From positions 806,001-870,000 of the forward strand of contig NZ_JAPRFR010000001.1 of NCBI RefSeq assembly GCF_026805545.1: 64,000 nucleotides of DNA, in the 5' to 3' direction. This DNA comes from Aerococcus kribbianus. GTDB lineage: Bacteria; Bacillota; Bacilli; Lactobacillales; Aerococcaceae. The first letter of the stretch is position 1; each line of letters begins with the position of its first letter. The notes under the pieces were generated by a model that was given only the letters and a program-made list of their open reading frames with translations, was not told where the DNA came from and searched no databases. Position numbers and translations under genes: made by a program. Positions 44,678-54,064 of the stretch are shown here, one piece after another.

Positions 44678-45523
44678 TTAAACATATTCATGATAAGTGT
44701 TAGGATTTTGATCTTCTAGTCGTCCTTCTTCACCCTTATCTAGGGCAAATATTTTTTCCATATCGTCATCACTTAATTCAAAATCAAAAACATCTAGATT
44801 ATCACGCTGGTGATTTGGGTTGCCGGATTTAATGACTGGCACTACTCCTCTTTGAATCAACCAACGCAAAACAATTTGGGCAATAGATTTATCATATTTT
44901 TCCCCAATTTCAGCTAGAACAGGATTAGATTTCACATCGTTATTAGTCCGACCAGTTGGCGACCATGCTTCGGTCACAATCCCCAATTTTTGATTATATT
45001 GGTGGACTGTTTCATTATTAAAATAGGGTTGGCTTTCAATTTGATTAACTGCTGGTGTGACACCCGTCGCCTCAATAATAGCATCTAGGTGGTCTGGTTC
45101 AAAATTTGATACACCAATGGAACGAATTAAGCCAAGTTTTTGGGCATCCACCAAAGCTCGCCAAGCTTCAACATACAAGCCCTCATCAGGATTCGGCCAA
45201 TGGATCAAATACTCATCAAAATAATCTAGGCCCATCCGTGCCAACTGTTCTTGTAAAATTTCAAAAACACGGTCATAATTATGGTGAGACCCAGGAAGTT
45301 TGGACGTAATAAAGAATTCTGTCCGTGCTAAGCCAGATTCTTTTACCGCCAAACCAACAATCCCTTCATTATTATAGTTAGTAGAAGAATCAATGGCTCG
45401 GTAGCCATTACGGATTGCTTCCAAAATAGCCAGCTTACCCGCTTGACCACGCAAACCTACTGTTCCGAGACTAATCATCGGTGCTCGACGACCATCATTT
45501 AAAGTAATTTCAGGTGCGGTCAT
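44678..45523 (-). CDS. Aldo/keto reductase (2,5-diketogluconate reductase group)
   Basis: 281 residues forming a TIM barrel with the AKR tetrad: Asp in YRAIDSSTNYNNE, Tyr in the same motif, Lys in ITSKLPG and His in YLIHWPNP; IRSIGVSNF and VPVIKSGNPNHQRDNL (NADPH-binding) complete the pattern. It reduces aldehydes or ketones with NADPH. I choose the ATG at 45523, three codons inside the longest frame, since GAGGGG is then nine bases upstream. Monocistronic. Physiological substrate unknown. Confidence 0.93.
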   Translation of the reverse strand: MTAPEITLNDGRRAPMISLGTVGLRGQAGKLAILEAIRNGYRAIDSSTNYNNEGIVGLAVKESGLARTEFFITSKLPGSHHNYDRVFEILQEQLARMGLDYFDEYLIHWPNPDEGLYVEAWRALVDAQKLGLIRSIGVSNFEPDHLDAIIEATGVTPAVNQIESQPYFNNETVHQYNQKLGIVTEAWSPTGRTNNDVKSNPVLAEIGEKYDKSIAQIVLRWLIQRGVVPVIKSGNPNHQRDNLDVFDFELSDDDMEKIFALDKGEEGRLEDQNPNTYHEYV

Positions 45524-45749
45524 AATATCCATCCCCTCTTCAGTTTAATGAGTTCACTATAACGAAAATCTTGCTTAATACCAAATTATCCCACTTAATT
45601 TATAAACTGAAGATCAAAATTAGTATCCAAAGAGCCTATATAAGGCCATGTCAAAGACTTTTGACAAGATAAAAAGCACTTTGTCTAAGAACTTTGCTCG
45701 ATAAATTTAAGAAGTCACACTATAGTTAAGGTGTAAAGGAGGTAAGATT

Positions 45750-46154
45750 ATGTCAATCGGCCAGCAATTAAAAGTCGCCCGGCAAAATAAAAAACTCACC
45801 CAAGAAGAAGTCGCTCAAGCCGTTTTTGTATCGAGACAATCTATTTCAAATTGGGAAAACGATAAAACCTACCCCGATATCATTACCATTATCAAGCTAT
45901 CTGACCTATACCAGATTTCTCTAGATGAACTCTTAAAAGGAAGTGACGCGTATATGAAACACTTAGATGAATCCACCAATCTCGTCAAAAGTAACAAAAA
46001 AATCTTAAGAATCAGTTTCATCATTGTGGCTTTAATCTTACTGATCATGGCACTCAGCGCCTATCTCCCACTCACTATACGCTTAAGTGCGATTTTTACA
46101 CTAGCTATACTATTTGCAGCTGTCGTTTACTATCAAATTATCAAACGATTTTAG
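45750..46154 (+). CDS. XRE-family regulator with C-terminal membrane segments
   Basis: 134 residues: a Cro/C1 HTH (IGQQLKVARQNKKLTQEEVA, VSRQSISNWENDKTYPD) in the first 65 residues, then a linker and two hydrophobic segments (about 86-105 and 108-128). Membrane-tethered XRE regulators of this size are common in Firmicutes and usually act with a neighbouring membrane gene. GTAAAGGAGG precedes the ATG at 45750. The next gene, 15 bases downstream, encodes a small membrane protein and is probably co-transcribed. Confidence 0.88.
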   Translation: MSIGQQLKVARQNKKLTQEEVAQAVFVSRQSISNWENDKTYPDIITIIKLSDLYQISLDELLKGSDAYMKHLDESTNLVKSNKKILRISFIIVALILLIMALSAYLPLTIRLSAIFTLAILFAAVVYYQIIKRF

Positions 46155-46169
46155 GGAGGAGCAAATATC

Positions 46170-46511
46170 ATGACTACTCAAATTATTGTACTTATTGTTT
46201 CAGGTGCTTTTTGTTTGGTAGGTGGTTTCTTACTAGCTTACACAATTTATCAACTCACGCTTATCGATGCCCAAGCTCGGGGACTCGCTCATCCGAAATT
46301 GTGGGGAGTTCTCAATGCGGGAAGCAACAATGGTAATGGTTTTATCATTCCCTATCTCATCCATCGTAATAAATATCCTATCCAAAACCTAAGTAAGCAA
46401 CAAAAACAAGAAATGATGAACTATAAGAAGAAAGCTTACACTGCTCTTGCCTTTCATTTAGTGGCTGGGATAATTTTCATTATTAGTTTTATTATTTGGC
46501 TAGGAGTTTAA
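46170..46511 (+). CDS. Small membrane protein of unknown function
   Basis: 113 residues with two clear membrane segments (IIVLIVSGAFCLVGGFLLAY, about 5-24, and ALAFHLVAGIIFIISFIIWL at the end) separated by a hydrophilic loop containing AQARGLAHPKLWGVLNAGSN. I do not recognise the family. TAGGGAGGAGC precedes the ATG. Co-transcription with the membrane-tethered XRE regulator suggests it is the regulator's target or partner. Confidence 0.72.
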   Translation: MTTQIIVLIVSGAFCLVGGFLLAYTIYQLTLIDAQARGLAHPKLWGVLNAGSNNGNGFIIPYLIHRNKYPIQNLSKQQKQEMMNYKKKAYTALAFHLVAGIIFIISFIIWLGV

Positions 46512-46627
46512 ATAACCTAATTTATTGGTTAATCTTTATCTTGTTAATAAGTACACTTTATAGAAGACAGATTGCGTACACTATCAATCGCTCATTGCGC
46601 GCAATCATCTCAAAATCAACAAAAAGG

Positions 46628-46659
46628 AAAAAGAGATTGGTCAAATCCAATCTCTTTTT
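46628..46659. terminator. Bidirectional terminator
   Basis: Perfect 13-bp stem AAAAAGAGATTGG / CCAATCTCTTTTT with a 6-base loop between convergent genes. Confidence 0.93.
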
Positions 46660-46674
46660 ACACTATATAATATT

Positions 46675-47868
46675 CTACATCGGTTTCAACATGCCTGGTA
46701 GGTCTTCTGGATTAGCTGGTGGATTGGCTAAAATTTCTCGGGCTTGATCCATATCGACTTTAACATTGTAGGTGAGGATTCCGGAAGGTTTGCCTTTAGA
46801 AAGGTAGTAGACAATATAGCCATCATCGACCACTTTTTCGATAATTTCATCATCACGGTTCCGACTGAGTTCACCGACCCCTTCAATAGAGATACCTAAC
46901 ACATCTGTATAGGATAAAGGGGCTCCGTGGCCATAAACTTCCTGTAAACCGGCCATATTACGACCAGCTGTATCACCAGACTGTTCGGCTTGGTCTTCAT
47001 GACCAAAACGATTACGACCAATAATAACATCAGGGTATGACACCACATCACCCGCCGCATAGATATTAGGATCAGAGCTTTGGAGGTATTCGTTGGCTAC
47101 AACACCATTATCGACCTCAAGACCAGCTGCTTCAGCTAATTCTACCCGTGGATCTAAGCCAATCCCTAAGACTAGCACATCCGCAGTCAGTTCTTGACCA
47201 TTCTCCAAACTTAAGATCACTTGATCACCCTCTACCCGATAAGAATCCGCATAGGCATTATTCACAAGTGATACTCCAATCTCAAGAAAGGCTTCTTGGA
47301 ATTTTTCAGCGATTTCGAGCGGAAGGCGTTTTTTATTCAAAACGTCATCAGGGAAGACTAGACTAACATCGATGTCATTGACCTTAAGCCCAGCGGCCAA
47401 TTCTGCACCAACCCAGCCACCACCAACGACAATTACCTTGCTGTCTTTGCTAGTCAAACCTTCCAAGTTACGGTAATCATCCAAAGTTCGCATGGCTAAT
47501 ACCCGCTCGCTATCTGGACCAGGGATCCATTTAGGTTCTCCACCTGGTGCATAGAGCAATTTGTTGTAGCTATAATTTTCGCCTTGATCTGTTACAATTT
47601 TTTGTTGGTCAGGGATAATTTTTGCTACGGTTGTTTTCAATAAGAAATCGATAGACTCATCATTGTTAATGTCATAGAAAATCGATTCCTTAGAATAGTG
47701 AGGCTCCGTCCAAAATTCTTTACTTAGCGGGGGACGAAAATAAGGTTTGTCCACTTCCTGACTAATAACTAATAAAGACCCTTCTTGGTCATGTTGACGA
47801 ATTTGATAAGCTGCATGGGCACCAGCCATACCGCCACCTAAAATGATGTACTTATAGGACTGTGTCAT
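46675..47868 (-). CDS. FAD-dependent pyridine nucleotide oxidoreductase
   Basis: 397 residues with an N-terminal FAD Rossmann motif (YIILGGGMAGAHAA), FRPPLSKEFW typical of ferredoxin-reductase/AIF-like members, a second Rossmann fold for NAD(P)H (KVIVVGGGWVGAELAAGL) and the FAD-binding VLVLGIGLDP and IYAAGDVV. No CxxC redox-active disulfide is present. Relatives are ferredoxin, rubredoxin or AIF-type reductases; the electron acceptor is unknown. AGGAGAAAGCC precedes the ATG at 47868. It is divergent from the LLM flavin gene, with about 280 bases between. Confidence 0.9.
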   Translation of the reverse strand: MTQSYKYIILGGGMAGAHAAYQIRQHDQEGSLLVISQEVDKPYFRPPLSKEFWTEPHYSKESIFYDINNDESIDFLLKTTVAKIIPDQQKIVTDQGENYSYNKLLYAPGGEPKWIPGPDSERVLAMRTLDDYRNLEGLTSKDSKVIVVGGGWVGAELAAGLKVNDIDVSLVFPDDVLNKKRLPLEIAEKFQEAFLEIGVSLVNNAYADSYRVEGDQVILSLENGQELTADVLVLGIGLDPRVELAEAAGLEVDNGVVANEYLQSSDPNIYAAGDVVSYPDVIIGRNRFGHEDQAEQSGDTAGRNMAGLQEVYGHGAPLSYTDVLGISIEGVGELSRNRDDEIIEKVVDDGYIVYYLSKGKPSGILTYNVKVDMDQAREILANPPANPEDLPGMLKPM

Positions 47869-48146
47869 TGGCTTTCTCCTCTTTGCCGGATTTTGGCACG
47901 CTAAATTTCACAACAATTTTATCATTCAATTAACCTCCATTATAACTGAAAAACAGAAACTAGACCACAAAGGGGCCTTGATCAGGTAAATCATGGCTTA
48001 TCACTTCAATTAATATTATCGCAATCTATTTATGGTTAAGTCATTGTACTTGCATCCAAGTCTTAAACTATAATATGGTGACAGTAAATCATTCTAAATC
48101 GAAATTTTATCGTAAACCTCGCACCTATATAGAAGGAGACCAAACT

Positions 48147-49226
48147 ATGACTTCCCATTCCCACATCCTACCCACAATTGATACTAGCCAAGGCATTGAA
48201 ATTGGCCTCTATACCCTAGGCGACCACCTAGCTAATCCCCATACCGGCGAACGCATTTCCACCCAACAACGGATTAGTGAAATCATTGAAATGGGAATTT
48301 TAGCAGAGGAGGCTGGTTTAGACCTCTTCCAAATTGGAGAATCTCACCAAGAGTACTTCGTTTCCCAAGCTCATTTGATTATCTTATCGGCGATTGCCCA
48401 AGCCACCAAACGTATTAAACTCACTTCGGGAGCAACTATCATTTCGACAGCAGATCCTGTTCGTGTTTTCGAAGATGCCGCCACTATTGACCATATTTCC
48501 AAGGGGCGGATGGAACTGGTTGCAGGGCGAGCATCACGTGTCGGCCTATATGACTTACTTGGCTACGACTTGAAGGATTATGAGGCCCTATTTGAAGAAA
48601 AATTTGACCTCCTACTACAAATCAATGAAAATAAACAAGTCAGCTGGCAAGGTGAATTCCGGGCACCACTGAATGATGCTCATGTTTTACCGCGTTCCGA
48701 TCGTCAATCAGGGGGCTTACCCATCTGGCGAGCAGTAGGCGGCTCATTAGGATCCGCGCAAAAAGCTGGTCTAGCCGGCGTTCCTATGTATCAAGCCCAT
48801 CTAGGCGGTCCTGTGTCTGTCTTTAAACGACCGATTGACCTTTACCGAGAAGCTGCGGCCCAAGCAGGTTGGGAAGTCGACCAGCTTCCGGTAGCCACGG
48901 CCGGTTTCCTCTATCTCCATGAAGACACCAAAGAAGCCTACCGTCAGTACTACCCACATATTAATGAAGGAATGAAGCGTACAAATGGTCAAGGTTTCCC
49001 CAAACGCGGTTTCGCCCAAGGAATGGATGTCAGAAGTATTATTAATGTCGGCGACCCCGAGCTCATTATTGATAAATTGCTTTACCAACATGAAGCATTT
49101 GGCATGCAACGTTATGTCGGTCAAATTGATTTCGGTGGCGTTCCAATGGATGCGATTAAACGAACCATTGATCTTTTAGGCGAAAAAGTTGTCCCAGTGG
49201 TAAAGAAATATACTGCCAAAAAATAA
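48147..49226 (+). CDS. LLM-class flavin-dependent oxidoreductase
   Basis: 359 residues with the luciferase-like monooxygenase barrel: IEIGLYTLGDHLANP at the N-terminus, LFQIGESHQEYF, IKLTSGATIISTADPVRVFE, DHISKGRMELVAGRAS and QIDFGGVPMDAI near the end. It uses reduced FMN; an FMN reductase follows in the same operon, 12 bases downstream, which supports a two-component system. I start at the ATG at 48147 behind GAAGGAG; the longer frame begins before a plausible promoter. Substrate unknown. Confidence 0.93.
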   Translation: MTSHSHILPTIDTSQGIEIGLYTLGDHLANPHTGERISTQQRISEIIEMGILAEEAGLDLFQIGESHQEYFVSQAHLIILSAIAQATKRIKLTSGATIISTADPVRVFEDAATIDHISKGRMELVAGRASRVGLYDLLGYDLKDYEALFEEKFDLLLQINENKQVSWQGEFRAPLNDAHVLPRSDRQSGGLPIWRAVGGSLGSAQKAGLAGVPMYQAHLGGPVSVFKRPIDLYREAAAQAGWEVDQLPVATAGFLYLHEDTKEAYRQYYPHINEGMKRTNGQGFPKRGFAQGMDVRSIINVGDPELIIDKLLYQHEAFGMQRYVGQIDFGGVPMDAIKRTIDLLGEKVVPVVKKYTAKK

Positions 49227-49238
49227 GGAGAAATGATA

Positions 49239-49808
49239 ATGAATATTTTAGTTTTATCAGGGTCTAATGTCGGCAATAAGACACGGATTGCGACGCAGGC
49301 TTTGTATGAACAATTGTCTGACTTTACAGACTCCGAAGTTTCTATCAATTATTTAAACGTTCAGGATTTGGATTTAATGTTTAGCGATGGTCGCCATTTT
49401 CTCGACTACACTGGTGACACCGGGCGTTTAGTACAAGCCGTCATGGACAGCGACCTTATCTTCATTGGTACACCCATATTCCAAGCCTCGATTCCTGCCA
49501 GTCTGAAGAATGTTTTTGACCTACTTCCTCAAAAAGCGCTGGAAAGAAAAACTGTGGGAATCTTGGTCACTGCCGGCTCTAACAAACACTACTTAATTCC
49601 CGAAATCCAATTAAAACCAATACTATCCTATCTCAAAGCAAGTATCGTGCCTAACTATCTCTTCATTCATGACACTGCCTTCGATCATGAGAAATTGATC
49701 GATGACGACGTGTATTTCCGTCTACAAACCCTCATTCAAGACAGCCTAATTCTCGCCCGCGCCATGCAGAATGCTTGGCAAGAACAAGACGACGCATTCG
49801 ATTTTTAA
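49239..49808 (+). CDS. NADPH-dependent FMN reductase
   Basis: 189 residues of flavodoxin-like fold: MNILVLSGSNVGNKTRIATQ (phosphate-binding loop for FMN), then LIFIGTPIFQASIPASLKNV and GILVTAGSNKHYL. This is the NADPH-dependent FMN reductase family (SsuE/MsuE-like); it would supply FMNH2 to the LLM oxidoreductase directly upstream. I choose the ATG at 49239, eight bases after AAGGAG, rather than the ATG two codons earlier. A terminator follows. Confidence 0.92.
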   Translation: MNILVLSGSNVGNKTRIATQALYEQLSDFTDSEVSINYLNVQDLDLMFSDGRHFLDYTGDTGRLVQAVMDSDLIFIGTPIFQASIPASLKNVFDLLPQKALERKTVGILVTAGSNKHYLIPEIQLKPILSYLKASIVPNYLFIHDTAFDHEKLIDDDVYFRLQTLIQDSLILARAMQNAWQEQDDAFDF

Positions 49809-49840
49809 TTTAATCATTCATTGAAATACTACTCTAAAAT

Positions 49841-49870
49841 AAGGCTGGGACAAACGTTCCAGCCTTTTTT
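49841..49870 (+). terminator. Terminator after the FMN reductase gene
   Basis: AAGGCTGGGAC / GTTCCAGCCTT stem (one mismatch) with a short A-rich loop, then TTTTTT; same GGCTGGGA type as at 10266. Confidence 0.88.
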
Positions 49871-50222
49871 ACTGTTCCTGGAATTACCTTTTCGACTGTT
49901 TCCTAAAGACGCTTGGCTATCGTTTGTCCCCTTCCGATATGGTCCGTCCCTTATCGCGATTGACTCACATCCTTATAGTCGAGCTCGCAAAAGCAAGCGC
50001 TTCGGATATTTGTCCAATAGGCTAAAAGATTTAAGTTCGTATCTTTTGCCTATTGGCTCAAATCTCTCGCTCTTACCGCTTGTGCTCACATCCTTATAGT
50101 CGGGTTCTAAAAGTCAGAACAGACTGCCTTTCCCAAAATCTCTTAGATGGCTGTATGCCATCTTTCGCGTTTTGGTCCAAGGATTCTGTTCTTAACGACT
50201 TTTGTCGCACCCTTTATAGTCA
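49871..50222 (-). repeat. Interspersed palindromic repeat, locus 4 (two modules and a partial third, minus orientation)
   Basis: Read on the minus strand from 50218: GGGTGCGACAAAAGTCGTTA with a long hairpin (AGAACAGA/TCTGTTCT, CCAAAAC and CATTTTGG-like arms, AGATGGC/GCCATCT), ending CCCGACTA near 50098; then GGATGTGAGCACAAGCGG with a 16-bp hairpin CCAATAGGC + AAAAGAT (50014-50030 against 50041-50056), ending GAGCTCGACTA near 49975; then GGATGTGAGTCAATCGCG, fading out near 49900. The first module is nearly the same as module A of locus 2. Confidence 0.9.
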
Positions 50223-50225
50223 GTC

Positions 50226-50280
50226 TTGCAATCTCTTGTTAATAGTAATACAATAAAGAAAAGAAACCGACAAGTTGTCG
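50226..50280 (+). promoter_or_regulatory. Promoter and palindromic operator of the TetR gene
   Basis: -35 TTGCAA (50226-50231), 17-base spacer, -10 TACAAT (50249-50254). CGACAAGTTGTCG (50268-50280), a perfect palindrome around a central G, lies just after the expected start site and 19 bases before the start codon. It is the likely site of the TetR-type regulator. Confidence 0.75.
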
Positions 50281-50299
50281 ATTTATAGAAAGGGAGCCT

Positions 50300-50938
50300 A
50301 TGAAACACCAAAATCGCCGCCAAGAAATTCTCAGTGCTGCTGCACACTTAATAGAGGAAAAAGGTCTAGCTCATACCTCTACCAATGATATTGTCCAATA
50401 CCTAGGCATAGCACGAGGTACACTCTATCACTATTTCAAGTCTAAAGATGACATCATTAATGCACTAGTTGATCAAATGAGTCAGTCCCTACTCAAACAA
50501 GCGAAAATCGCAGCTGACAATAAAGAAAAAACCATCTTAAATCGACTCTGGTTAACCATTGCTTCTCTCAATGCTCAAGATCAAATAGGCAGCGAGTTAA
50601 TGACCCATATCCATCGCGACGAAAACATCTTGCTTCATTATAAAATTGAAAGACAGCTCCAAGAACAACTGCCGGCAATTCTACTACCTGTTATTGAGCA
50701 AGGCTGTAAAGAAGGTTTGTTTAATACCAGCTATCCCTATGAAGTTCTAGAGATGATGGTGGTTTACGTGACCCAGGTTATTGATAGCCATAACCTAGAC
50801 CTCACTGAAGAAGAACGACAGGAAAAATTACTGGTTTTACTCCAGCATATGGAAATACTCCTAGGCACTGATAAAGATTTACTCGTTACATCCTTTGCCC
50901 AATTAAATCCAACTGAATCTAAGGATACCCTTAACTAA
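50300..50938 (+). CDS. TetR-family regulator
   Basis: 212 residues; the N-terminal HTH is QEILSAAAHLIEEKGLAHTS followed by TNDIVQYLGIARGTLYHYFKSKDDI, typical of TetR. The C-terminal two-thirds is helical with no recognisable ligand signature. AAAGGGAGCC precedes the ATG at 50300. It is followed in line by an FtsX-type permease, an ATPase and an MFS exporter (gaps 43, 5 and 15 bases), so it most likely represses this efflux operon by binding the palindrome in its promoter. Confidence 0.92.
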   Translation: MKHQNRRQEILSAAAHLIEEKGLAHTSTNDIVQYLGIARGTLYHYFKSKDDIINALVDQMSQSLLKQAKIAADNKEKTILNRLWLTIASLNAQDQIGSELMTHIHRDENILLHYKIERQLQEQLPAILLPVIEQGCKEGLFNTSYPYEVLEMMVVYVTQVIDSHNLDLTEEERQEKLLVLLQHMEILLGTDKDLLVTSFAQLNPTESKDTLN

Positions 50939-50981
50939 GCATCCCACCAATCTTTATAACTATCACAAGGGGGAGAGGACC

Positions 50982-53294
50982 ATGTACAGACCGTTAATTA
51001 TAAATGACCTAAAAGCCAGTAAATTATCTAGTGCGACCATCTTATTTTTTATCCTTATGGCTAGCTTTTTTGCTAGCTTGGTCACACTATCTGGCTGTCA
51101 GCTCCTAGGCGCCATTGATCATTTAATGGTAGATGCCCAGGCTCCCCATTTTATTCAAATGCATCTGGGAGATGTTGATTTCGATCGGCTAGATCACTTT
51201 GCAAACAACCATCACTCAGTAGCTTCTTACCAAGTTCAGAATTTCGTTAATGTGGATAGCCATGATTTACTCATTAACGGTCAAGATTGGACTAATCATT
51301 CTCAAGACAATGGTTTCTCCAGTCAAAACGCTAATTTTGACTTCTTGCTCGATTTAAATAATCAAAAGCCTCAAGTAGCACCTGGTCAAGTCTATCTTCC
51401 TCTAAGTTATTATCTAAATGAAGGATTAGAAAAGGGCGACCTTCTATCTGTCAATGGCCTGGAATTAGAAATCCAAGGCCCCATCCGAGATGTACAAATG
51501 AATTCATCGCTTTCCTCCTCTAAGCGTTTCCTAGTCCACCCCCAAGATTTGGCAATTATTCAAGAAAAAGGTCAAACAGAGTATTTAATCGAGTTCTTAT
51601 TAAACGATTTGGACGATTTGTCTACCTTTCAAGGTGATTATAGTCAACACCAACTTGAAAACAACGGCCCAACTATCACTTATCCTTTGATTCGACTGAT
51701 TAATGGCTTAACAGAAGGTATCATGTTGCTCCTTTTGGCAACAATTGGTTTTATTACCCTTTTAATTAGCTTTCTTTGTATTCGCTTTACCCTCCTAGCC
51801 AGACTTGAAGAAGACCAGCAACAGATTGCTATCTTACGTGCAATTGGTCTCCCCTTTACTCAAGTTAAAAACCTGTATATAAGTAAATATCTTGTTATTA
51901 GTCTAGTTGCCAACTTATTAGGCTTTGGCTTAGCACTTGGCCTCAGTCCATTAATTCTAGACCGTATCTCCCTATACTACGGAACCCCTAACCGCCCAAT
52001 TATTGCTTACCTACTCTCTTGTTTAGCTAGTTTGCTGGTGACAGTTTTTGTCATTGGCTACAGCCATCATTTATTAAACCGTTATGGCAAAATGACACCC
52101 GCTCAATTATTTAATCTTAGAAAACAATTAGGTAACAAGAAAATAATCAAAATATCCTTAACTAGCCCGCTTGTTTCCACTAGTCAAGGATACTTAGCCT
52201 GGGTCAATCTAGCCAATCGTCTTAAGAGCTACTTCACCCTAACACTCATCCTTATTATGATAAGTTTCATTACGCTATTCCCTCAGCGGTTAGCCTCCAG
52301 TATAGAAAGTCGTGAGTTTATTCAATATATGGGTATAGGTGATGTCGATATTATGCTCTCTATTCCCTCAGATTTAACTGCTATTGATCAAGAAAACATG
52401 ATAGCTACTTTAGATGATGATCCACGTATTGAAGCTTATAATTTCCAAGCTCAGGCCACTTATTCCTTTCAATTATCTGACGGACAATCCAGCAAATTAT
52501 GGCTACGACATGGCAATCCGCAAACATTTCCTATCAACTACCAGGCTGGGCACCCGCCACAAGCAACCAGAGATATTGCCTTGTCTTATCTTTTGGCTAA
52601 AGAATTAGATAAAACCATTGGTGATACATTAACACTTCAGTTAACTGATGGTCAGGTTACTCTGACTATTGTCGGTATTTACTCAGATATTACTAATGGT
52701 GGTCGAACTGGTCAGACACTAGAGCAAGCTTGGCAAGCCCCGGCACTTAAAACTAATCTGTATATCACTAGTCAAGCTGACACTAATCTCAACAAATTAC
52801 TAGAAGACTTATCTTCACAGTATCCCGATTTCCAAGTCATTAGTGTAAATGCTTACCGGCAAGAAGTATTGGGTGACACAGCAAATAATCTCAACAAGCT
52901 TGCTAAAAGCAGTCGCTTGGTGGCTATGATATTACTACTACTAGTAACGATTCTCTTTAACCACTTAATGGTCATTAAGGATCGGATCCCTAACGCCAAC
53001 CTAAAAGCATTAGGGATACCGAACAATGAAGTCGTTTATAAATATTACTTTGGTATGGCCTTAGTCACCTCATTGAGTCTATTCATCAGCTTCCTGCTAA
53101 ATCAGCAACTAGGAGAACGGTTGGTTTCCGTATTTATGCAAGCTTTGGGTATCGGTCGCTTCTATTTTGTTGATACCGAGTGGTGGGTCTGGTTCTTACA
53201 AATCAGTGTCCTAGTTGTTTGGGTTATGCTAGCAACTGCTCTCAGTGTGAGAAGTATTAAAACGATGCCCATTGCCAAATACATGAAGGAGTGA
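50982..53294 (+). CDS. ABC transporter permease, FtsX/MacB type
   Basis: 770 residues with an N-terminal membrane segment, a large extracytoplasmic domain, then FtsX-type membrane bundles: IMLLLLATIGFITLLISFL (about 247-265) with the following LARLEEDQQQIAILRAIGLP, and a second domain near the end (MILLLLVTILFNHLMVIK, then NANLKALGIPNNEVV). This is the two-FtsX-domain design of exporters for peptides or antibiotics. GGGGGAGAGG precedes the ATG. The ATPase gene follows directly. Substrate not predictable. Confidence 0.9.
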   Translation: MYRPLIINDLKASKLSSATILFFILMASFFASLVTLSGCQLLGAIDHLMVDAQAPHFIQMHLGDVDFDRLDHFANNHHSVASYQVQNFVNVDSHDLLINGQDWTNHSQDNGFSSQNANFDFLLDLNNQKPQVAPGQVYLPLSYYLNEGLEKGDLLSVNGLELEIQGPIRDVQMNSSLSSSKRFLVHPQDLAIIQEKGQTEYLIEFLLNDLDDLSTFQGDYSQHQLENNGPTITYPLIRLINGLTEGIMLLLLATIGFITLLISFLCIRFTLLARLEEDQQQIAILRAIGLPFTQVKNLYISKYLVISLVANLLGFGLALGLSPLILDRISLYYGTPNRPIIAYLLSCLASLLVTVFVIGYSHHLLNRYGKMTPAQLFNLRKQLGNKKIIKISLTSPLVSTSQGYLAWVNLANRLKSYFTLTLILIMISFITLFPQRLASSIESREFIQYMGIGDVDIMLSIPSDLTAIDQENMIATLDDDPRIEAYNFQAQATYSFQLSDGQSSKLWLRHGNPQTFPINYQAGHPPQATRDIALSYLLAKELDKTIGDTLTLQLTDGQVTLTIVGIYSDITNGGRTGQTLEQAWQAPALKTNLYITSQADTNLNKLLEDLSSQYPDFQVISVNAYRQEVLGDTANNLNKLAKSSRLVAMILLLLVTILFNHLMVIKDRIPNANLKALGIPNNEVVYKYYFGMALVTSLSLFISFLLNQQLGERLVSVFMQALGIGRFYFVDTEWWVWFLQISVLVVWVMLATALSVRSIKTMPIAKYMKE

Positions 53295-53299
53295 TTAGG

Positions 53300-54049
53300 A
53301 TGACAAGTTTACTTCAAGCAAAAACGATTAATAAATCCTTCGGTGAAGGCAAAGGACGTAAACAAGTGCTCAAGAATATCTCTGTCAGCATACAAGACCA
53401 AGACTTTATTGCTATTATGGGGCCCTCTGGATCTGGCAAATCAACCCTACTCTTTACCATTTCCGGTATGGATACCATTGATAGCGGTCAAGTGCTCTTT
53501 CAAAATCAAGATTTAGCACAATTATCTGAAAGAAATTTAGCCCAAATTAGACGGCAAGAAATGGGCTTCGTTTTCCAACAAGCAGGATTTATCCCCCAAA
53601 TTCCCCTCATTGATAATATCGTGTTAGCTAGCTACAATGACTATCCGTCCAACAAAAAAGCTCTCTATCAAAAAGCCAAAGCCCTAATGGTTAAAGTGGG
53701 GATTGACGGTCTAGAAGAACGATTAGTGAGTCAAGTATCTGGTGGTCAATTACAAAGAGCCACCATCTGCCGAGCTATCCTCCACCAACCCAAGCTATTA
53801 TTTGCCGATGAGCCGACTGGGGCCCTCAACAGTCAAAATTCTCAGGATATTTTGACTTTATTTACAAACTTAAACGCCGATGGAATGACCATTGTACTCG
53901 TCACCCATGATCCTATGGTAGCCGCTAAAGCGAAACGCATTTTATTTATGAAAGATGGACAAATTGAATCTGACCTCCAGTTTACACAAGACGACAGCAA
54001 TCAAAAACATCAAGTTGTCCTAAGCAAAATGGCCGATTTAGGAATCTAA
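53300..54049 (+). CDS. ABC transporter ATP-binding protein (MacB/LolD type)
   Basis: 249 residues: Walker A MGPSGSGKST, Q-loop GFVFQQAGFIP, signature VSGGQLQRATICRAI, Walker B LLFADEPTGALNS and switch VTHDPMVAAKAKRI. It pairs with the FtsX-type permease just upstream; AAGGAG inside the permease end precedes the ATG at 53300 by eight bases. TGALNS with the LolD-type signature is typical of the MacB/LolD family of exporters. Confidence 0.94.
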   Translation: MTSLLQAKTINKSFGEGKGRKQVLKNISVSIQDQDFIAIMGPSGSGKSTLLFTISGMDTIDSGQVLFQNQDLAQLSERNLAQIRRQEMGFVFQQAGFIPQIPLIDNIVLASYNDYPSNKKALYQKAKALMVKVGIDGLEERLVSQVSGGQLQRATICRAILHQPKLLFADEPTGALNSQNSQDILTLFTNLNADGMTIVLVTHDPMVAAKAKRILFMKDGQIESDLQFTQDDSNQKHQVVLSKMADLGI

Positions 54050-54064
54050 GGGAGGAGAAGAGCG

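Noticed and set aside
49821-50256. Two plus-strand frames of 67-92 codons
   Set aside because: They lie entirely inside repeat locus 4 and a terminator, and their peptides have no protein-like pattern.
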